From the NCBI GenBank assembly GCA_033964015.1, contig CM066912.1, positions 29,908,532 through 29,972,531 of the forward strand: a stretch of DNA of 64,000 bases, in the 5' to 3' direction. Shown piece after piece: positions 34,494 through 46,319 of this stretch. Under the pieces are notes generated by a model that was not told the origin of the DNA, made no database searches, and saw only the letters and a program-made list of their open reading frames with translations. The stretch is from Scolanthus callimorphus. Lineage: Eukaryota; Cnidaria; Anthozoa; Actiniaria; Edwardsiidae. Positions within the stretch are counted from its first letter, which is position 1. Each line of letters begins with the position of its first letter. The translations under genes and the position numbers were made by a program.

Positions 34494-35392
34494 TTGCTGG
34501 TTCACTGATTAAGTACTTGTCGACTCGATCATACTTTATAAATAAATGTTACTACATATGTATCTCTCAATTGACTTTTGTGACTTAGGGGATACGAGGA
34601 ACTCGGGATTCTCCCAAAGGCTGGAATTTCCTCTAGGGTATTTCCTCGGGGTGACCTAAATTCTAGAGCCATTTCTTCAGAATTTGTTCAGGGTTCCGTA
34701 ATAGTTAAATATGGACTTCTTCTTGGGGAGGGGGGCGAATATTGAACGGTACCGAACGTCCCATGACTGTTTTTTGGAATAAGAAAAAAATACCTTCAAA
34801 GTCGCATTCAACCGTGTTTACGAGGACCGCCTGAAATGTGTGTAAAACCTTCAAAATTAGTAAGAGTGTATCGGAAGTCCAGAAACGTGTCTGAAGAGTT
34901 CTATACGTGGTTACTTAGAAACTGCCACAAAGAGGCTAAAATTGTTAATTCTACCTGACATAGCGAAAATTAGCAATAAAACCCATTCAAGGTGGTTTAC
35001 GGGGACCAGTGTGTATCACACACAAAACCCATTCAACCTGGTTTACGAGGACCTCCTAAAACACGCTAGGGGACATCGTATCTCCTCGTTTTCTGTCGTT
35101 TTAGACAGTTTGGTTTAGCGGGACCGGGGTTCGGTCCCGCTAATCCGGTCGGTCCCGCTAAACCAGGTGTGTGTTCCGATTCGGGTCCCGCTAAACCATG
35201 ATGGGTGGGCACATCGATGGCGTTCTTTATACTTTGTTCGCCAATTGTGGTCACTCATTTACCATCTTGCAGCGCGTGACAGTGAAAGCGATACTTTTAT
35301 TAGATATATACGAGTGCGCGTGTATACATTTTAGCTGCAGACCATTTACACCCATTCTTTCACAGACCAAACTCCTCTACTTATGGCCGTAC

Positions 35393-35512
35393 CTGAGCGA
35401 ATGATGCTTGTGTCTGTCCTTGCTGGTTGTAATAGGAGACTTGTGGCTGCTGGATTCCTTGTTGGCCGTAGAAAGTCGGTCCAAATTGGCTGGCGCCGTT
35501 AGGCGCGTAGGC
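35393..35512 (-). other. Orphan exon-like segment, Gln/Tyr/Gly-rich
   Basis: On the minus strand 40 codons read AYAPNGASQFGPTFYGQQ... and continue with VSYYNQQGQTQASFAQ. A donor-like CAG|GTACGG follows at 35392-35391. The 5' side is cut directly by the palindromic MITE at 35513. The composition is prion-like, as in RNA-binding or eRF3-type N-termini. It may be a captured or stranded host exon; no adjoining exon was found. Confidence 0.35.
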
Positions 35513-35868
35513 TTTATATAAATAGAAATAGAGGATATTACATGGCCGCGCGGAGATACGGATTTTATCTTCGAGTGTTGAAAATTTATCTCACGAGTGA
35601 GCGCAGCGAACGAGTGAGATTAATTTTTAACACGAGAAGATAAAATTCGTATCTACAAGCGGTCATGTAATGTTCTGTTTATTATATAAACATCAATGAA
35701 ATACCAAATTCGAATTTTATTTGAGTTAAGCTTAAAAATCGAGCATTGAGCAAAGGCAAGTGTGATATCTTCACAAGTGAAAATATCATGTTATTTTCAC
35801 GTGTGAAGATATCAAGTTTTCGCGCGGGAAATCACCTGGTATTTCATTGGTGTTTATATAATAAAAGG

Positions 35869-38117
35869 ATATATTATCTGGCATTAAAGGATTACTAATG
35901 TGAGGATACTCTTTCTAGTGCCATCATTTGATTTTCAGTCAGTTTAATTTTAAGTCGTGATTTTGCGGCGATAATTTTGGAAGAGGTTCTATTAAGCGTG
36001 GGAAATGTAAGGTGGAAGACCTTCTGGGGATCCAAATATGTTAAGAAAAAACTTCCTTGTAATGACTTATCACGGCTCTTTTCAACGGGAACCGTCTTTA
36101 TACGTCATAGCCGAGTTTTTAATCATCTGCGATGTTGGCTGAGAAAGCAGAGTCTGAAAATTGAAAATTTTACAGAGATTATGTATGACTGGGGTATGAT
36201 GACCGCCATTTTGAAAGCGCGGTATTGCCGAAAAATGCCTCAAAACGTTGGTCGTGTAGGTCACCATCACTTACCCTGAGAGGCATTAGCTGCGCATGCG
36301 CCAAGCAAGGCAAGCAGAGTGACCAGTGTGGTCCGTGCCAAAGGCATAGTGTCTCTTGATCTATAATAAAAAGAAGCGCAATTGGTCGGTCATATTATAT
36401 ATTTCTGTCCATAAAAATATCAAGTAGCAAAGCTATATCCCCGCTGACTTAAAGTGAGCCTGCCACGCAACTGCGCAGCTGTCCTGCGCATCTCTCAAAT
36501 CATAGAAGTATCGTCCCGTAACGATGGCCAGCGAGGGCTAAAAACCTCGAAAACATTTAATCGTATATATTCTCGATATTTCTCGATCCACCGGACAATA
36601 TTTTAGCTTTGCATATTCTTATTATCTGAGAGTTTTACTGTCGCGAGTACACACAGAGAGTCTTTATACTAGATCTGCCTCATGCCCAGGCGCGTTCTAG
36701 TCCTCACAGCTCATGTGAAGGCAGACCAGACTGATTGGTCTAAGTCCAAACATCGGGATTTTTGATCCAGAATTGCCTTGATCCTTTGGGCCAACTGTTC
36801 CCAAGATTAATTGCGTACTCGCTTCCAGAGCTGCGCACTCGCTAGGTTTCGCGCTGTGGCGACCTCTCTGTTTCTACTAAATAGAGACCGCGCCTAAGGA
36901 CGAGGCAGTCACTAAATTAAATAAGCGTAAAATTGGTTATCGTAATTTTTCACACACATTTGCCCAAATCTTAAGACGTAAAAAAAATTGATTAAAAAAA
37001 ATCTCATTTTAAAGTTTACAAAACATCGCAAAGGGCTGTTTAGTTTGTGAATAATCAATTTCTTTTTATCAAAAATAATAGCCAGTCTAATTAAGTATGT
37101 GTATTTTTTAAAATGTAGTCTACATCAAACGCCTGGGCCAGGTCAACGAAGAGACACTATAATAAGCTCATAAATTATCTCTAATGTTTCTCAAGTTTGT
37201 AATAGATTCCCTGAGTTTCGCCATATTCTTTCATGTACCCAGAGGTTCTATCCAGGCACCGCCATTTTGAATTACTGGTGTTTATCCCTAGTGGCACAGT
37301 TGATCACCAGTTGACTTGTGATCACAAGTAAACTTCAAACATCAGAGACGTTCATAAGCGAAAATCAGCCTGATTGAATCACAAACGCTGGGAAGCAGTT
37401 TACTGCAAAGGCGTTTTGCCGTACAGTACTCGCTGTAAATATTCTTTCATCTGATTTTACTTATTTTTTTGTATTTTTCTTTTTCTGTTGTCATGTACCA
37501 GCAATAGCCGTAGACACCAATGTGTGAAGAAACAATATTCAAGAGAATCTGTACGTTTACTACAGAAAATCAAATACAATTAAATGTGCTCATGTGTTCA
37601 CAAAATAGATAAGCCAGAATTTACACGTTTATCATCAAGCAATATTTGTACTTCCTTCTTACCTTGTTGAATTTTCCTCTCTAGTTTAGTTGGCGTAATT
37701 CATGTATCTGTCGAGGAAATTCCACAAGTTTCAGTCAAGATAAATATCAACTAATATCGACGTCCCATAAAATATCTCAACGTATTGCACCCGTGATGTT
37801 AAGATACGCGTATAATCAAACGATATACTATTCAATAGGATATATTACTTTCAAAATGGCGTCCATCTATTCAATTCTTCTTGATTTTTCCTTCCAGTAG
37901 GCGTGTAATGTTTCTGGAATTTAAAAAAAATAAATGATGTCATTCATGCGTGAGATCACTATGGCAACGACCTAGCGACGGGTGGAATGAGACTTTGAGG
38001 CAGACAAAAATATACCACACCCAACGCAGATTTTTCATCTTATTTTGCTGAGTAAAGAAAGGCAAACATTTTCCTTTATTGTTAGTACAAAAAATATCAC
38101 TGCGCGGAACACGAGTT
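35869..38117. other. Intergenic, no gene seen
   Basis: No exon could be supported. A phrase taggtttcgcgctgtggcga occurs at about 36845 and again at about 38267, suggesting repeat copies. Confidence 0.4.
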
Positions 38118-38262
38118 AGTCTTAGAGCAGATTTCGTATGACTGTGAAAAGTGCCGCGACAAAGTTGCGCCGCGCCGCGACCGTTCCGTCTACTACAGAC
38201 CAGGTTTCTTGCCGCGACCGCGACCGTGCCGCGGCATCTTTCACAGGCATACGAAATCCAGT
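38118..38262. repeat. GC-rich hairpin (MITE-like)
   Basis: Arms tttcgtatgactgtgaaaag...gccgcg and cgcggcatctttcacaggca...tacgaaa are near complements around a CG-rich centre. No target duplication resolved. Confidence 0.5.
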
Positions 38263-38519
38263 GCCCTAGGTTTCGCGCTGTGGCGACCTCATAAGAACTA
38301 GTGATTTAAAAAAGCACTTGTTTCGCGCTGCGCTTTTCAGTTTGGGAATTTTTTCAGTGAATGGATTTTCGTTGTGACCGGAAAGCCAGGCGACTACGCA
38401 CAACAGGACAAGGACCTGACTAGTTTAGATGGTTTGACTGGCGGAGGGTTAGTCTTAGAAATCTGCAGAAATCTCTTGAATAAAGCGACACAATTTTCTG
38501 TCGCTTTATTCTAATGAGT

Positions 38520-38760
38520 GCGCGTGCGTAGAAGATATCAAATAGATCTCCTTTCATTCTCTTGCCCAGAGCTCCCCGGCTCGTCTCCTCGCGGGGTGAC
38601 AGCCACTGACGCATGCGCGAGATTTGATACAGAGCCGTTGAGAGAAAGATTTTGCTGTGCATGCACCAACATTCAAAATCAGCCAATCAGCAAAGGTCCT
38701 CAAATGGATGTCACGAGCCTTCCCTGCGAGGAGACGAGAATGATCTCCTTCCGACACTAC
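38520..38760. repeat. Dispersed repeat copy
   Basis: Inverted relative to about 58350-58540 in a MACPF intron; shared gcatgcgcgagatttgata, attcaaaatcagccaa and tcaaatggatgtc. Class unknown. A 13-bp-arm hairpin (gaataaagcgaca) lies beside it at 38478-38511. Confidence 0.6.
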
Positions 38761-39478
38761 TCCTGTAGATTGTCTTTAAAAGACATCACAATGGATTAGG
38801 AAGATTGTACAGTGAATAATTCGACTAGCTACTTCAAGAAAAATCGATCTGCCGGCACAATGGGATTTCGAGCTGGCTATATAATTAGACCTATAAATAC
38901 TTTGAGCGATGTATTAGAGACCGTTAGTTGTTCATTACTCATTACAATGGGCGTCTATTTAATGGTCTGGTGGCATCAAAATTAACGGCCATAAAAACAG
39001 GGGGCCTTGATTTGATACCGAAAAAACACGAACCGACGAAGACTTATGAAGCTTTAATTGAGACAAAATTCGCAACTATTTCGGCTTGAAATTGAGGCTA
39101 TTATTATTGTATTTATGCACCGTTAATGCTTATATTAGCAATAGTGGTAGAGTAGTTCTCGAGAAAAAAAAAACGTACTCTTGGCCGCAATTTTGTTTTT
39201 GTTTGGTAGGATCACCTGCTTTGCGTCATTGACTAACTCCTCTTCAAACCAAGGCTTCCCTTCTGCTCCCAGCTTCAAGTTCTGCTCCCAGTTACTACTA
39301 GGTTACGACCATATAATAAAGGTTCCCTTTCCTTTCATACCGTCATTCTGCAACATGTCCCCCAATTCACAGTCTCTCGTTGACAAAGCCAAACTGTATT
39401 TTCCAACGCAAACCCTTCCATTCCGTTATTCAATTTTCTAAGTCAAATTTTCGAAAAAAATATCCTCTCTTTAAATCT

Positions 39479-39551
39479 GTTTCCGTAGTGTAGTGGTTAT
39501 CACGTCTGCTTTACACGCAGAAGGTCCCCAGTTCGAGCCTGGGCGGAAACA
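39479..39551 (+). tRNA. tRNA-Val (anticodon UAC)
   Basis: 73-nt cloverleaf, GTTTCCG...CGGAAAC acceptor pairing plus discriminator A. It has a D-arm with A-box tagtgtagtggttatcacg, anticodon stem TCTGC/GCAGA with loop TTTACAC (anticodon TAC at 39512-39514), and B-box ggttcgagcc-like GTTCGAGCC. A T run follows at 39553 as Pol III terminator. No intron. Confidence 0.96.
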
Positions 39552-40237
39552 GTTTTTTTCATTTAACCCCATGAAAAAGCTCCTGTACAAGTCTTAAACA
39601 TGTTCAGACTAAGCATGTTCCAAAATTTATCTCGTCTGTTAGTGCATTCACATTTGTCAAGTAAATGTCACTACAGAAGATACTGCTATAAGAGGTAAGC
39701 AACACCTTGGCAGTTGTGATGTTTCACAGGAGGTGCAAATGGACGTCGAGCATTCAGAAACAGGTTTAGCCTGAACGTGTTTTGCCAGGATCCAGGAATT
39801 TCAGAATTTTTTTCTCAATTTGCTGTCCTAAATGAAGTGCAGCCTCTTTCGCAGTCGTCTGGAGAACCCTGCAAAGAATGACTTTTACGATAAACTGTAT
39901 TTTTATTTTATGCAAATGCACTGCTTTTAATATAAAGCAGATAAGAACGGCAAATGGCTAATACGGTAATACACGATCGTTTACAGAATATGAACAAATT
40001 CTGAGCACCTAGTCGATGCGTACGAGACGTACACTAGGTGTAGTCATATGCACAGGCGTAGAAGAATTGTAATAGATTGCAGATTTGAATTTTCCGCCGA
40101 AAATTGAGCGGATGCGACACTGATTTCCGCCACCTTCATTTTGAAAGAGTGGAGGCATAATTTGTAACCACGATAACTAATTTTCGAGGAAAATTCAAAA
40201 ATTCTAAACTAGATTCATCTACTCCTTTGCTGCAGAA

Positions 40238-40382
40238 GCCCATCACTAGGTGATGGAGACTCCTGTTGATGGGCTCCCTGTGCTTCGGACGCCCATCACT
40301 AGGTGATGGAGACTCCTGTTGATGGGCTCCCTGTGCTTCGGACGCCCATCACTAAGTGATGGAGACTCCTGTTAATGGGCTC
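40238..40382 (+). repeat. Three tandem copies of a 53-bp unit
   Basis: The unit starts gcccatcactaggtgatgga and contains gatgggctccctgtgcttcg; copies begin at 40238, 40291 and 40344. Each contains an internal palindrome (gcccatca...tgatgggc). Confidence 0.85.
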
Positions 40383-40686
40383 CTGCTCAGGTATTTATTT
40401 GTTTGATGGTCCCCGCCTGACTCGCGTGTCCAGGCGCGTACTTTCCGGTCGAGCGTTTGCAGTTAAGCGCTCTAACTGGGGCGAATTAAGGAGCGCGCAT
40501 TCTCATGGGCCCTTGCGTCAGCGCTTATCCTTCCCATGATTCATCGTGCACCCGCTCTCTGCTGAATACCTTTCTCGTTTGACTCTCGTTTTTGTCTTTT
40601 ACCAAAAAATGCATAGCAATAAAGAGGGGCTCCAGTCCGGGCCCTGACTATTAGCCGTTCACTCTTCGTCACGAGTTCTCTATAGC

Positions 40687-40985
40687 GTTTTAGTATAAAC
40701 CAACTAATGGTCTATTACAAATCCTGCATTCTGATTGGCTGAGCTACTAATGGTCTATTAGTGATAGACCGTGCCTGGCAAAATCACCACCTTTCTTTGC
40801 AAGAAAACTTGATTTTTTCAACATAAAATGATGGAATTCATTGCCAGAACTGACCAACTAGTTGGTTTATACTAAAACAATTAGACCTCTCGTCCTCATG
40901 TGCTATGATATCAATAGACCATTCGGCCTTCGGCCTCATGGTCTAATCATCATAGCACATTCGGCCTCGAGGTCTAATTGTTAAA
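40687..40985. mobile_element. Inverted-repeat element with complex palindromes
   Basis: agtataaaccaactaatggt near 40690 pairs with ccaactagttggtttatact near 40853. A second pair, caattagacctc and gaggtctaattg, spans about 40880-40980 with gcctt/cggcc palindromes between. Boundaries approximate. Confidence 0.5.
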
Positions 40986-41049
40986 TAAACACAGTAATGG
41001 GTACTTGCGCGATATTTAGTTGCTCTAGGAGTTTCCACGTAAGGTTGGC

Positions 41050-44000
41050 CTAAATCGAGTCTAAATCCGAATCGTCAAGATCGAGATCACCATTATACTC
41101 GTATCCCTCAACATCGTCGTTTTCCCTAGAGGCGTTAGCACCTTCAAACTCGGGACCAGTCTCCTCAGCATCGCGCCTCGAGCCAAGCTCGGATCCAGTT
41201 TCCCCAATGAGGCGCGCCTCGGGAAACTGCAAAGTTCTCCCGCCCCGTAGATATTCCCAGAATCCTTCAGGCGCACGTGGAATATCCGATCTCTTTCCGA
41301 CCACTTCTCGAAGTAATGGCATAGTCTCGGTCACGACCTGCGGGGACTGGGACAGAATCACTCCTTGGACTTTAGCCAATGAATCGTGCTTTGAGGGATT
41401 GTCCTCGGATTTTAAAAGTGCTTCCACTTCGTCATTAGAGCCATAAGAGTTGGCTAGGGCGTTAATGTTGTTGTATCCCGTCCGACCTTTTCCATAATTT
41501 GCTTTCGCTCCTGCTTGTGCAGCAGCTTCGGCAGAATTCTCAAGAGACGACGCTGCCCCTGAAGACCCTTTCGCCGTTTCTACCGAGTGTGATGAACTCA
41601 CACTACCTGTGACCACTTTGTTCATGGGCACTTCCGCCGGAAGTAATGTAGTGTCAGTGATAGTCTCACCGGAAGTTGTAGTGCCAGAGGTAGCCATCCC
41701 TGCAGAGACACCTTCAGCAGATACTATTGCTCCGGAATTGACACCACCAGAAATAGTACTTGTACCAGAAGTATCCGCTCCAGGATTGAAACCACCGGAA
41801 ATACGTGTACCAGACGTAACCCCTCCGGAATTGACACCACCGTAAATACTTGTACCGGAAGTAGCCCCACCGGAAATAGAAGTACCAGAAGAGACAGCAC
41901 CGGAAACAGATGAGATTGCACCTCCACCAAGGATCCCAGCTACTGATTCTGTCACTGAATTTACTGGTTCATAAGGCGTGGAATCATCGTGGATAGAGCC
42001 ACGCGGGACACATCTGAAATTACAAAAAAATTAGAGATTAGCAATGAAGAAAAAACGATTAAGACGCAAAAGTTTCACTAACATGACCAACCAAGTTTCC
42101 GTAGTGTAGTGGTTATCACGTCTGCCTAACACGCAGAAGGTCCCCAGTTCGAGCCTGGGCGGAAACAATTTTCTTCTTCTTCAGATGTTCAATCTGCTAG
42201 TGGGCAGCTTTCTGCGTTTGTTGCTAGTGAATTAGATCAGCCTTAAGGGGCACTGTCACCATTTTACACGATTTTAGGGTTAATTTAGGTAGCTTAAATG
42301 CAGTCAGGTTCACAAGAATTGAACAAAATAATCGTCTAGGTTTGTTAAATAACCTTTCAGCTACAAGATGAGTACAAATTTGGAGTATTTTCGAGTGCTA
42401 TCGAGCGGATGGAATTGGATTGTGAAATGACATTTTTAATTTCGTATCACGCTGAACAGTTTTAAAACTTGGAAATTTGATAGCGAAGAATGCCTGTATA
42501 ATGCAAGTAATTTCAGTTCCTTTTTCTTTCTAGGACGCAATAACAGTATACATAGGATTCTGAGTTGTTTCTGTAGATCACTGGCCTTATTTTATAATAT
42601 TTTGTTGAAACAACCGTGACAGTGCCCCTTTAAGTCCTGAAAACAGTGGAAGCAATAACAGATTAAACAGACAGACAATGGCATATAAACAGACAGACAG
42701 AAAAACAAATTACAGAGAGACCAAGCCAAATAAACGTATCGAATCCTCACTTACCTGTACTTAATTTGCAGGTATTTGGACACTTTTGGGCAAATAACCG
42801 TCCCTGTTTTGGCCAGGAAAGTGTTTGTCGCTGATACCTCACAATTGCGAACGCTGTCACACATTTGTAAAACCACTCCTTTCACCCCAAACTCCTGCTC
42901 TTGACAAGACGTTTCTGGATACTTTCCGGGTGGAAGGCAAATCTTCGGGTTTTTCCTCCCAAACATCGTCTCTCCAATTTCAATTATACTGTAAATACTA
43001 GGGCATATTATGTAAATTTTCTGTTTTTCGCAGGCGATAGCAGTTTTCTGAAAAACAAAAAGCATAATCACATTTCAAAGCCGATGGCCTACGGCTAACA
43101 AACAACGGTTCAGCGAAAGGAAGATTTTTCAACAACATCTTTATATTGGAAGATGCTGGAATCGCTGCAGGCCATTCCTTCACGCGTCCAAGATGTACGA
43201 TCTCTGTTTCTCTCTGTTTTTCTTTTGCGATAAAAAAAAACCTGCGAGCAGGCTACTTTGTCTCTTGATTAGTTGGTCATTCCATGGGTTTCGTGATCAC
43301 GTGGAACTTACCCATATTCCTACGCCAGGAGGGAATGGCCCAACTGCACTTCTCACACGAAGAATGCCTGCAAGAAAAGAGAAGAAATGGAAATGGTACT
43401 TGAATGACAGAACTTTCAATTCCGGAACCGTATATACATAGAACAGCCCATCAACATGAGCCTTCGTCACCTATTGGTGGGCATTGGAAGTACAGGGAGC
43501 CCATCAACAAGAGAGCCTTGATCAATTATTGTTGGGCATCGAAGCACTGCGGGTGTCGATTAGATGGGGGATCCTGTTGATGGGCTCTTGATGCGTGTAT
43601 TAGAATGTTGGTTATTGCATCCCTGGATAGATTAAAGTGCAAAAACGCGTTCTTAGCACATTTTTGTACATGACATGGAATTTACAATCATCCGAAAAAT
43701 CCCAAAAAGCGAAAACTCGTTTTTCTGTCTTGTCTGAGCGCGACATGCCGGCGAAAGCACGTGCGTTGCCATGGAAACTTTGACAAAAAACGAGTTTTCG
43801 CTTGCAAGCTTTCTTCCCGGCGACCGCGTGTAACTGAGAATGGCTGTAACTTGTCGAAGTCTTTTGCGTAGTCACATTCGCAGACAATATTGCCTTCCTT
43901 ATGACCATAACGATCGAAAACCGATTAAAAAACGTTTACAAATATAGATATGTTTCCGTAGTGTAGTGGTTATCACGTCTGCTTCACACGCAGAAGGTCC

Positions 44001-45279
44001 CCAGTTCGAGCCTGGGCGGAAACAGTGGTTTCTTTTTTTTTTCCCAACCATGGGTTTTATTTTGTTCTTGTCCTGTTTTGTAATATGAATTTTTTTTTTC
44101 TTTAAGAATAACATTGTATGTGGGAGAAGGGGGATATGTAGCAAGCCCATCTAGGTCACATGATTTCAGTCCAGGGGGAGGGTATTCAACCTTTAAGGTG
44201 AGGTCAACAATCCCCAGTCCTCCTCTGGGGGTCATAATCCATCACCTATTCGCCTTTGTCACACAAGCGCCATCTTGAAGTTTTCAGCCGATTTATTCAG
44301 CATGCAAACCAGGTCAAGCAGGACGCTGGTTTTGCTCATGCTGAAAACGAAGCCTGATGCTGGGATTTATGGTACAAAAGTTGACCAAGCTGCCAAGAAG
44401 TACTCTTATTTGTTTTAGAACCAAAAAGTTCATTGGCTGATTGCTTTTTTCTGCTTTACCGGTCTTCTGGAAACAAGATGGCGGCGCGTGTCAAAGGCGA
44501 ATGAGAGATGTCTAATTCGCCGCTTCCCCCTCAGGGTTCTGTCAGGAAAAATCGGTCAGGAAAAACGATGCCTCGTGAACCCTAAATGTGGGATGGAGGC
44601 TCCTACTTATGGACTCTTGGTCCAACTCGATACTGATTATTTGTTATTAAAGTGACTAATGGTTGATTAATATGCTGCGATTTGTCGAGCCGCTGCTTTG
44701 ATCTGCGAAATGAAAAATCGCACCCCGACAACAAAATCTGTACAATCGCAACAGATATTGGACGTTGGGGCGATATCGAATGAACCTGAACAAAATCTGT
44801 CCGACAAATCTCGGCGCGTGTAAATCCGCCTCAATGTGTTCATTCACCAACAACGAAAACATGGTGTTGGATAACAGAATGCTGCACGAGCCCCCTTAAC
44901 CTTAACATAATTCGAGAGAATTTCAAACGTAGATATGATGCACTTTTGCCATTGATAGATAATCAAAGTCATCTCACTCAAATTCTGAGATGCTCTATCC
45001 ATCATAGCACAGCAAATTAACAATCAGACAAGTCAAGTCAAGCTGTTCCCCACAAAAATATGCACTGCCTCTTTTTACTAGATAATGTAGACTTATATAT
45101 CTGCAAGAGCTTAATAAGGATTATTAACATTATTATTCATCCTTTGATGTTTTGATTGTAGGCTTTTGTTTACGAACAGAAGAACCTGTTAAATACTTAT
45201 AACACTTACCGCTTAAAAGCACCAAAGCCAAAACAATTCCCACACCTGTCCGGTGCCTAAAAACCGTGTCCATCTTCAT
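41050..45279 (-). CDS. Secreted SUEL-type (galactose/rhamnose-binding) lectin with Ser/Gly/Thr-rich tail
   Basis: Four exons on the minus strand: 45279-45210, 43367-43312, 43047-42755 and 42013-41050. All have GT/AG borders and matching phases (1, 0, 2), giving 460 residues with no interruption. Residues 1-24 are a signal peptide (VGIVLALVLLSG core). Residues 48-141 are a SUEL/Gal_Lectin domain: AC at the start, IIEIGETMFGRKNPKICLPPG in the middle of the fold, VRNCEVSA, then VICPKVSKYLQIKYRC at the end, with the last Cys coded by the final exon. SUEL domains bind galactosides or rhamnose. Residues about 142-250 are a degenerate repeat of SGTSISGG(A/V)NSG-type units, a likely O-glycosylated stalk. 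The end is very acidic (DLDLDDSDLDSI). No membrane segment follows, so it is likely secreted or matrix-associated. tRNA-Val genes lie in introns 1 and 3 on the other strand. Confidence 0.88.
42095..42167 (+). tRNA. tRNA-Val (anticodon AAC)
   Basis: 73 nt, identical to the tRNA at 39479 except in the anticodon loop (CTAACAC, anticodon AAC at 42128-42130). A T run follows at 42170. It lies inside intron 3 of the SUEL-lectin gene, on the opposite strand. Confidence 0.96.
42247..42629. mobile_element. 383-bp MITE with TTAA flanks
   Basis: Inverted ends ggggcactgtcac and gtgacagtgcccc, with TTAA at 42243-42246 and 42630-42633 (one base of slip at the left). Related to the older fragment at 31060-31236, and weakly to 62330-62480. 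Non-coding; within intron 3 of the lectin gene. Confidence 0.75.
43445..43595 (+). repeat. Diverged relatives of the 53-bp repeat
   Basis: Contains acagggagcccatcaacaag and ttgatgggctcttg, matching the reverse of the unit at 40238-40382. It lies in intron 1 of the lectin gene. Confidence 0.5.
43952..44024 (+). tRNA. tRNA-Val (anticodon CAC)
   Basis: 73 nt, same body as the two other tRNA-Val genes, with loop TTCACAC (anticodon CAC at 43985-43987) and a T run at about 44032. It lies in intron 1 of the SUEL-lectin gene, opposite strand. Confidence 0.96.
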
Positions 45280-45549
45280 TTACGACTACAGCATCCTGCT
45301 ACTATACCTATTAGAATCAAAAGCGGCCATTTTCTTAATCCATAAGACGCAAGAAATTTTCTCTCGAAGTTCCATCGTTTCTAAAAGATGAGGTCAAATT
45401 TTCAGGGGAGCTTTTTTTAGAACTTTGTTTGTGAAGAAGATAAATAATTTATGGCACCTGTGCGATTTGGGAAGGATTTGCTGCGAGCCTTCATTGATTC
45501 GGGCAAGCTGCTCAAATTTGATTTCGAAGAAAAGAAATTATTGGCATTC

Positions 45550-45895
45550 AACCCATTCAGGAGCCAAATGGTCTGATGAGTAGGAGTTTTCATCTCTCGT
45601 ACTGCGCTATGGAGGAAGCATTTTGACTGACCTGGTTATTTTTAGAAGCAGTTTTCTATTGTTTTCCAAGTCTGATTCCTTTGATGGGCCTAATAACCAA
45701 AATCTTCCTATGGTCGGATAATTGTTGATTCTTTTTACAGTCAACCCATTCAGAAGCCAAATGGTCTGATGAGTAGGAGCTTTCATCTCTCATACTAGGC
45801 TATGGAGGCAGCAGGCTATTTTTAGAAGCAGTTTTCTATTGTTTCTGTCGATTCCTTTGATGGGCCTGACAAAAATCTTCCTATGGTCGGATTCT
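45550..45895 (+). repeat. Tandem duplication of about 190 bp
   Basis: Copies at about 45550-45720 and 45741-45895 share caacccattcag, gagccaaatggtctgatgag, agcagttttctattgtt and atcttcctatggtcgga. Non-coding. Confidence 0.75.
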
Positions 45896-46319
45896 TTTTG
45901 CAACACTGTTAATCTCTTTTGATGTTTAGAGTGGGACTTCTTGCCTAAAAATAGCTTGTTTCTAAAAATAGCTTGGTCAGTCAAAACGATGCCTCAATAA
46001 TGTATCTCAGATGGAAGCTCCAACACAAGGGCTACTGTCCATTTAATTATCCAACTAGAGAGTGGATATTTTGAACGAGAATGGAAGGCAATCACGTGCG
46101 CCATTCTTCTTGCATATATGCATGGCCGTAGCTAGACATTTTTGTCTGGGGAGGCAAATCTTGGTTATCTGCCCCCACTAGCTACGGCACTGATATGCAA
46201 GAAGGCTAGACCTTATTGGTAGAGCCGTGAGTAGCAACCAACCAAAATATGCAAGATTAATAGTAGACCAGAGAAAACGATGAGCTTCAAGCTGATAAAC
46301 AATGAGCTACAAGGCACTG

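Larger units (their letters stand above)
33845..35868. mobile_element. About 2-kb foldback composite element
   Basis: Left arm 33845-34031 and right arm about 35661-35868 are inverted repeats of about 190 bp sharing cccgcgcgaaaac, gatatcttcacacgtgaaaa, atatcacacttgcctttg and aacagaacattacatg. Beside the right arm, 35531-35677 is itself a palindrome (centre gagtgagcgcagcgaacgag), probably a nested MITE. The interior holds unassigned ORFs and an exon-like piece. Confidence 0.65.

Noticed and set aside
38420..38799. Overlapping ORFs on both strands near 38.5 kb
   Set aside because: They lie within a dispersed repeat that recurs, inverted and frame-broken, at 58.35-58.54 kb.
41609..41845. Pro/Val-rich plus-strand ORF
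   Set aside because: Antisense of the Ser/Gly repeat stalk of the SUEL lectin.
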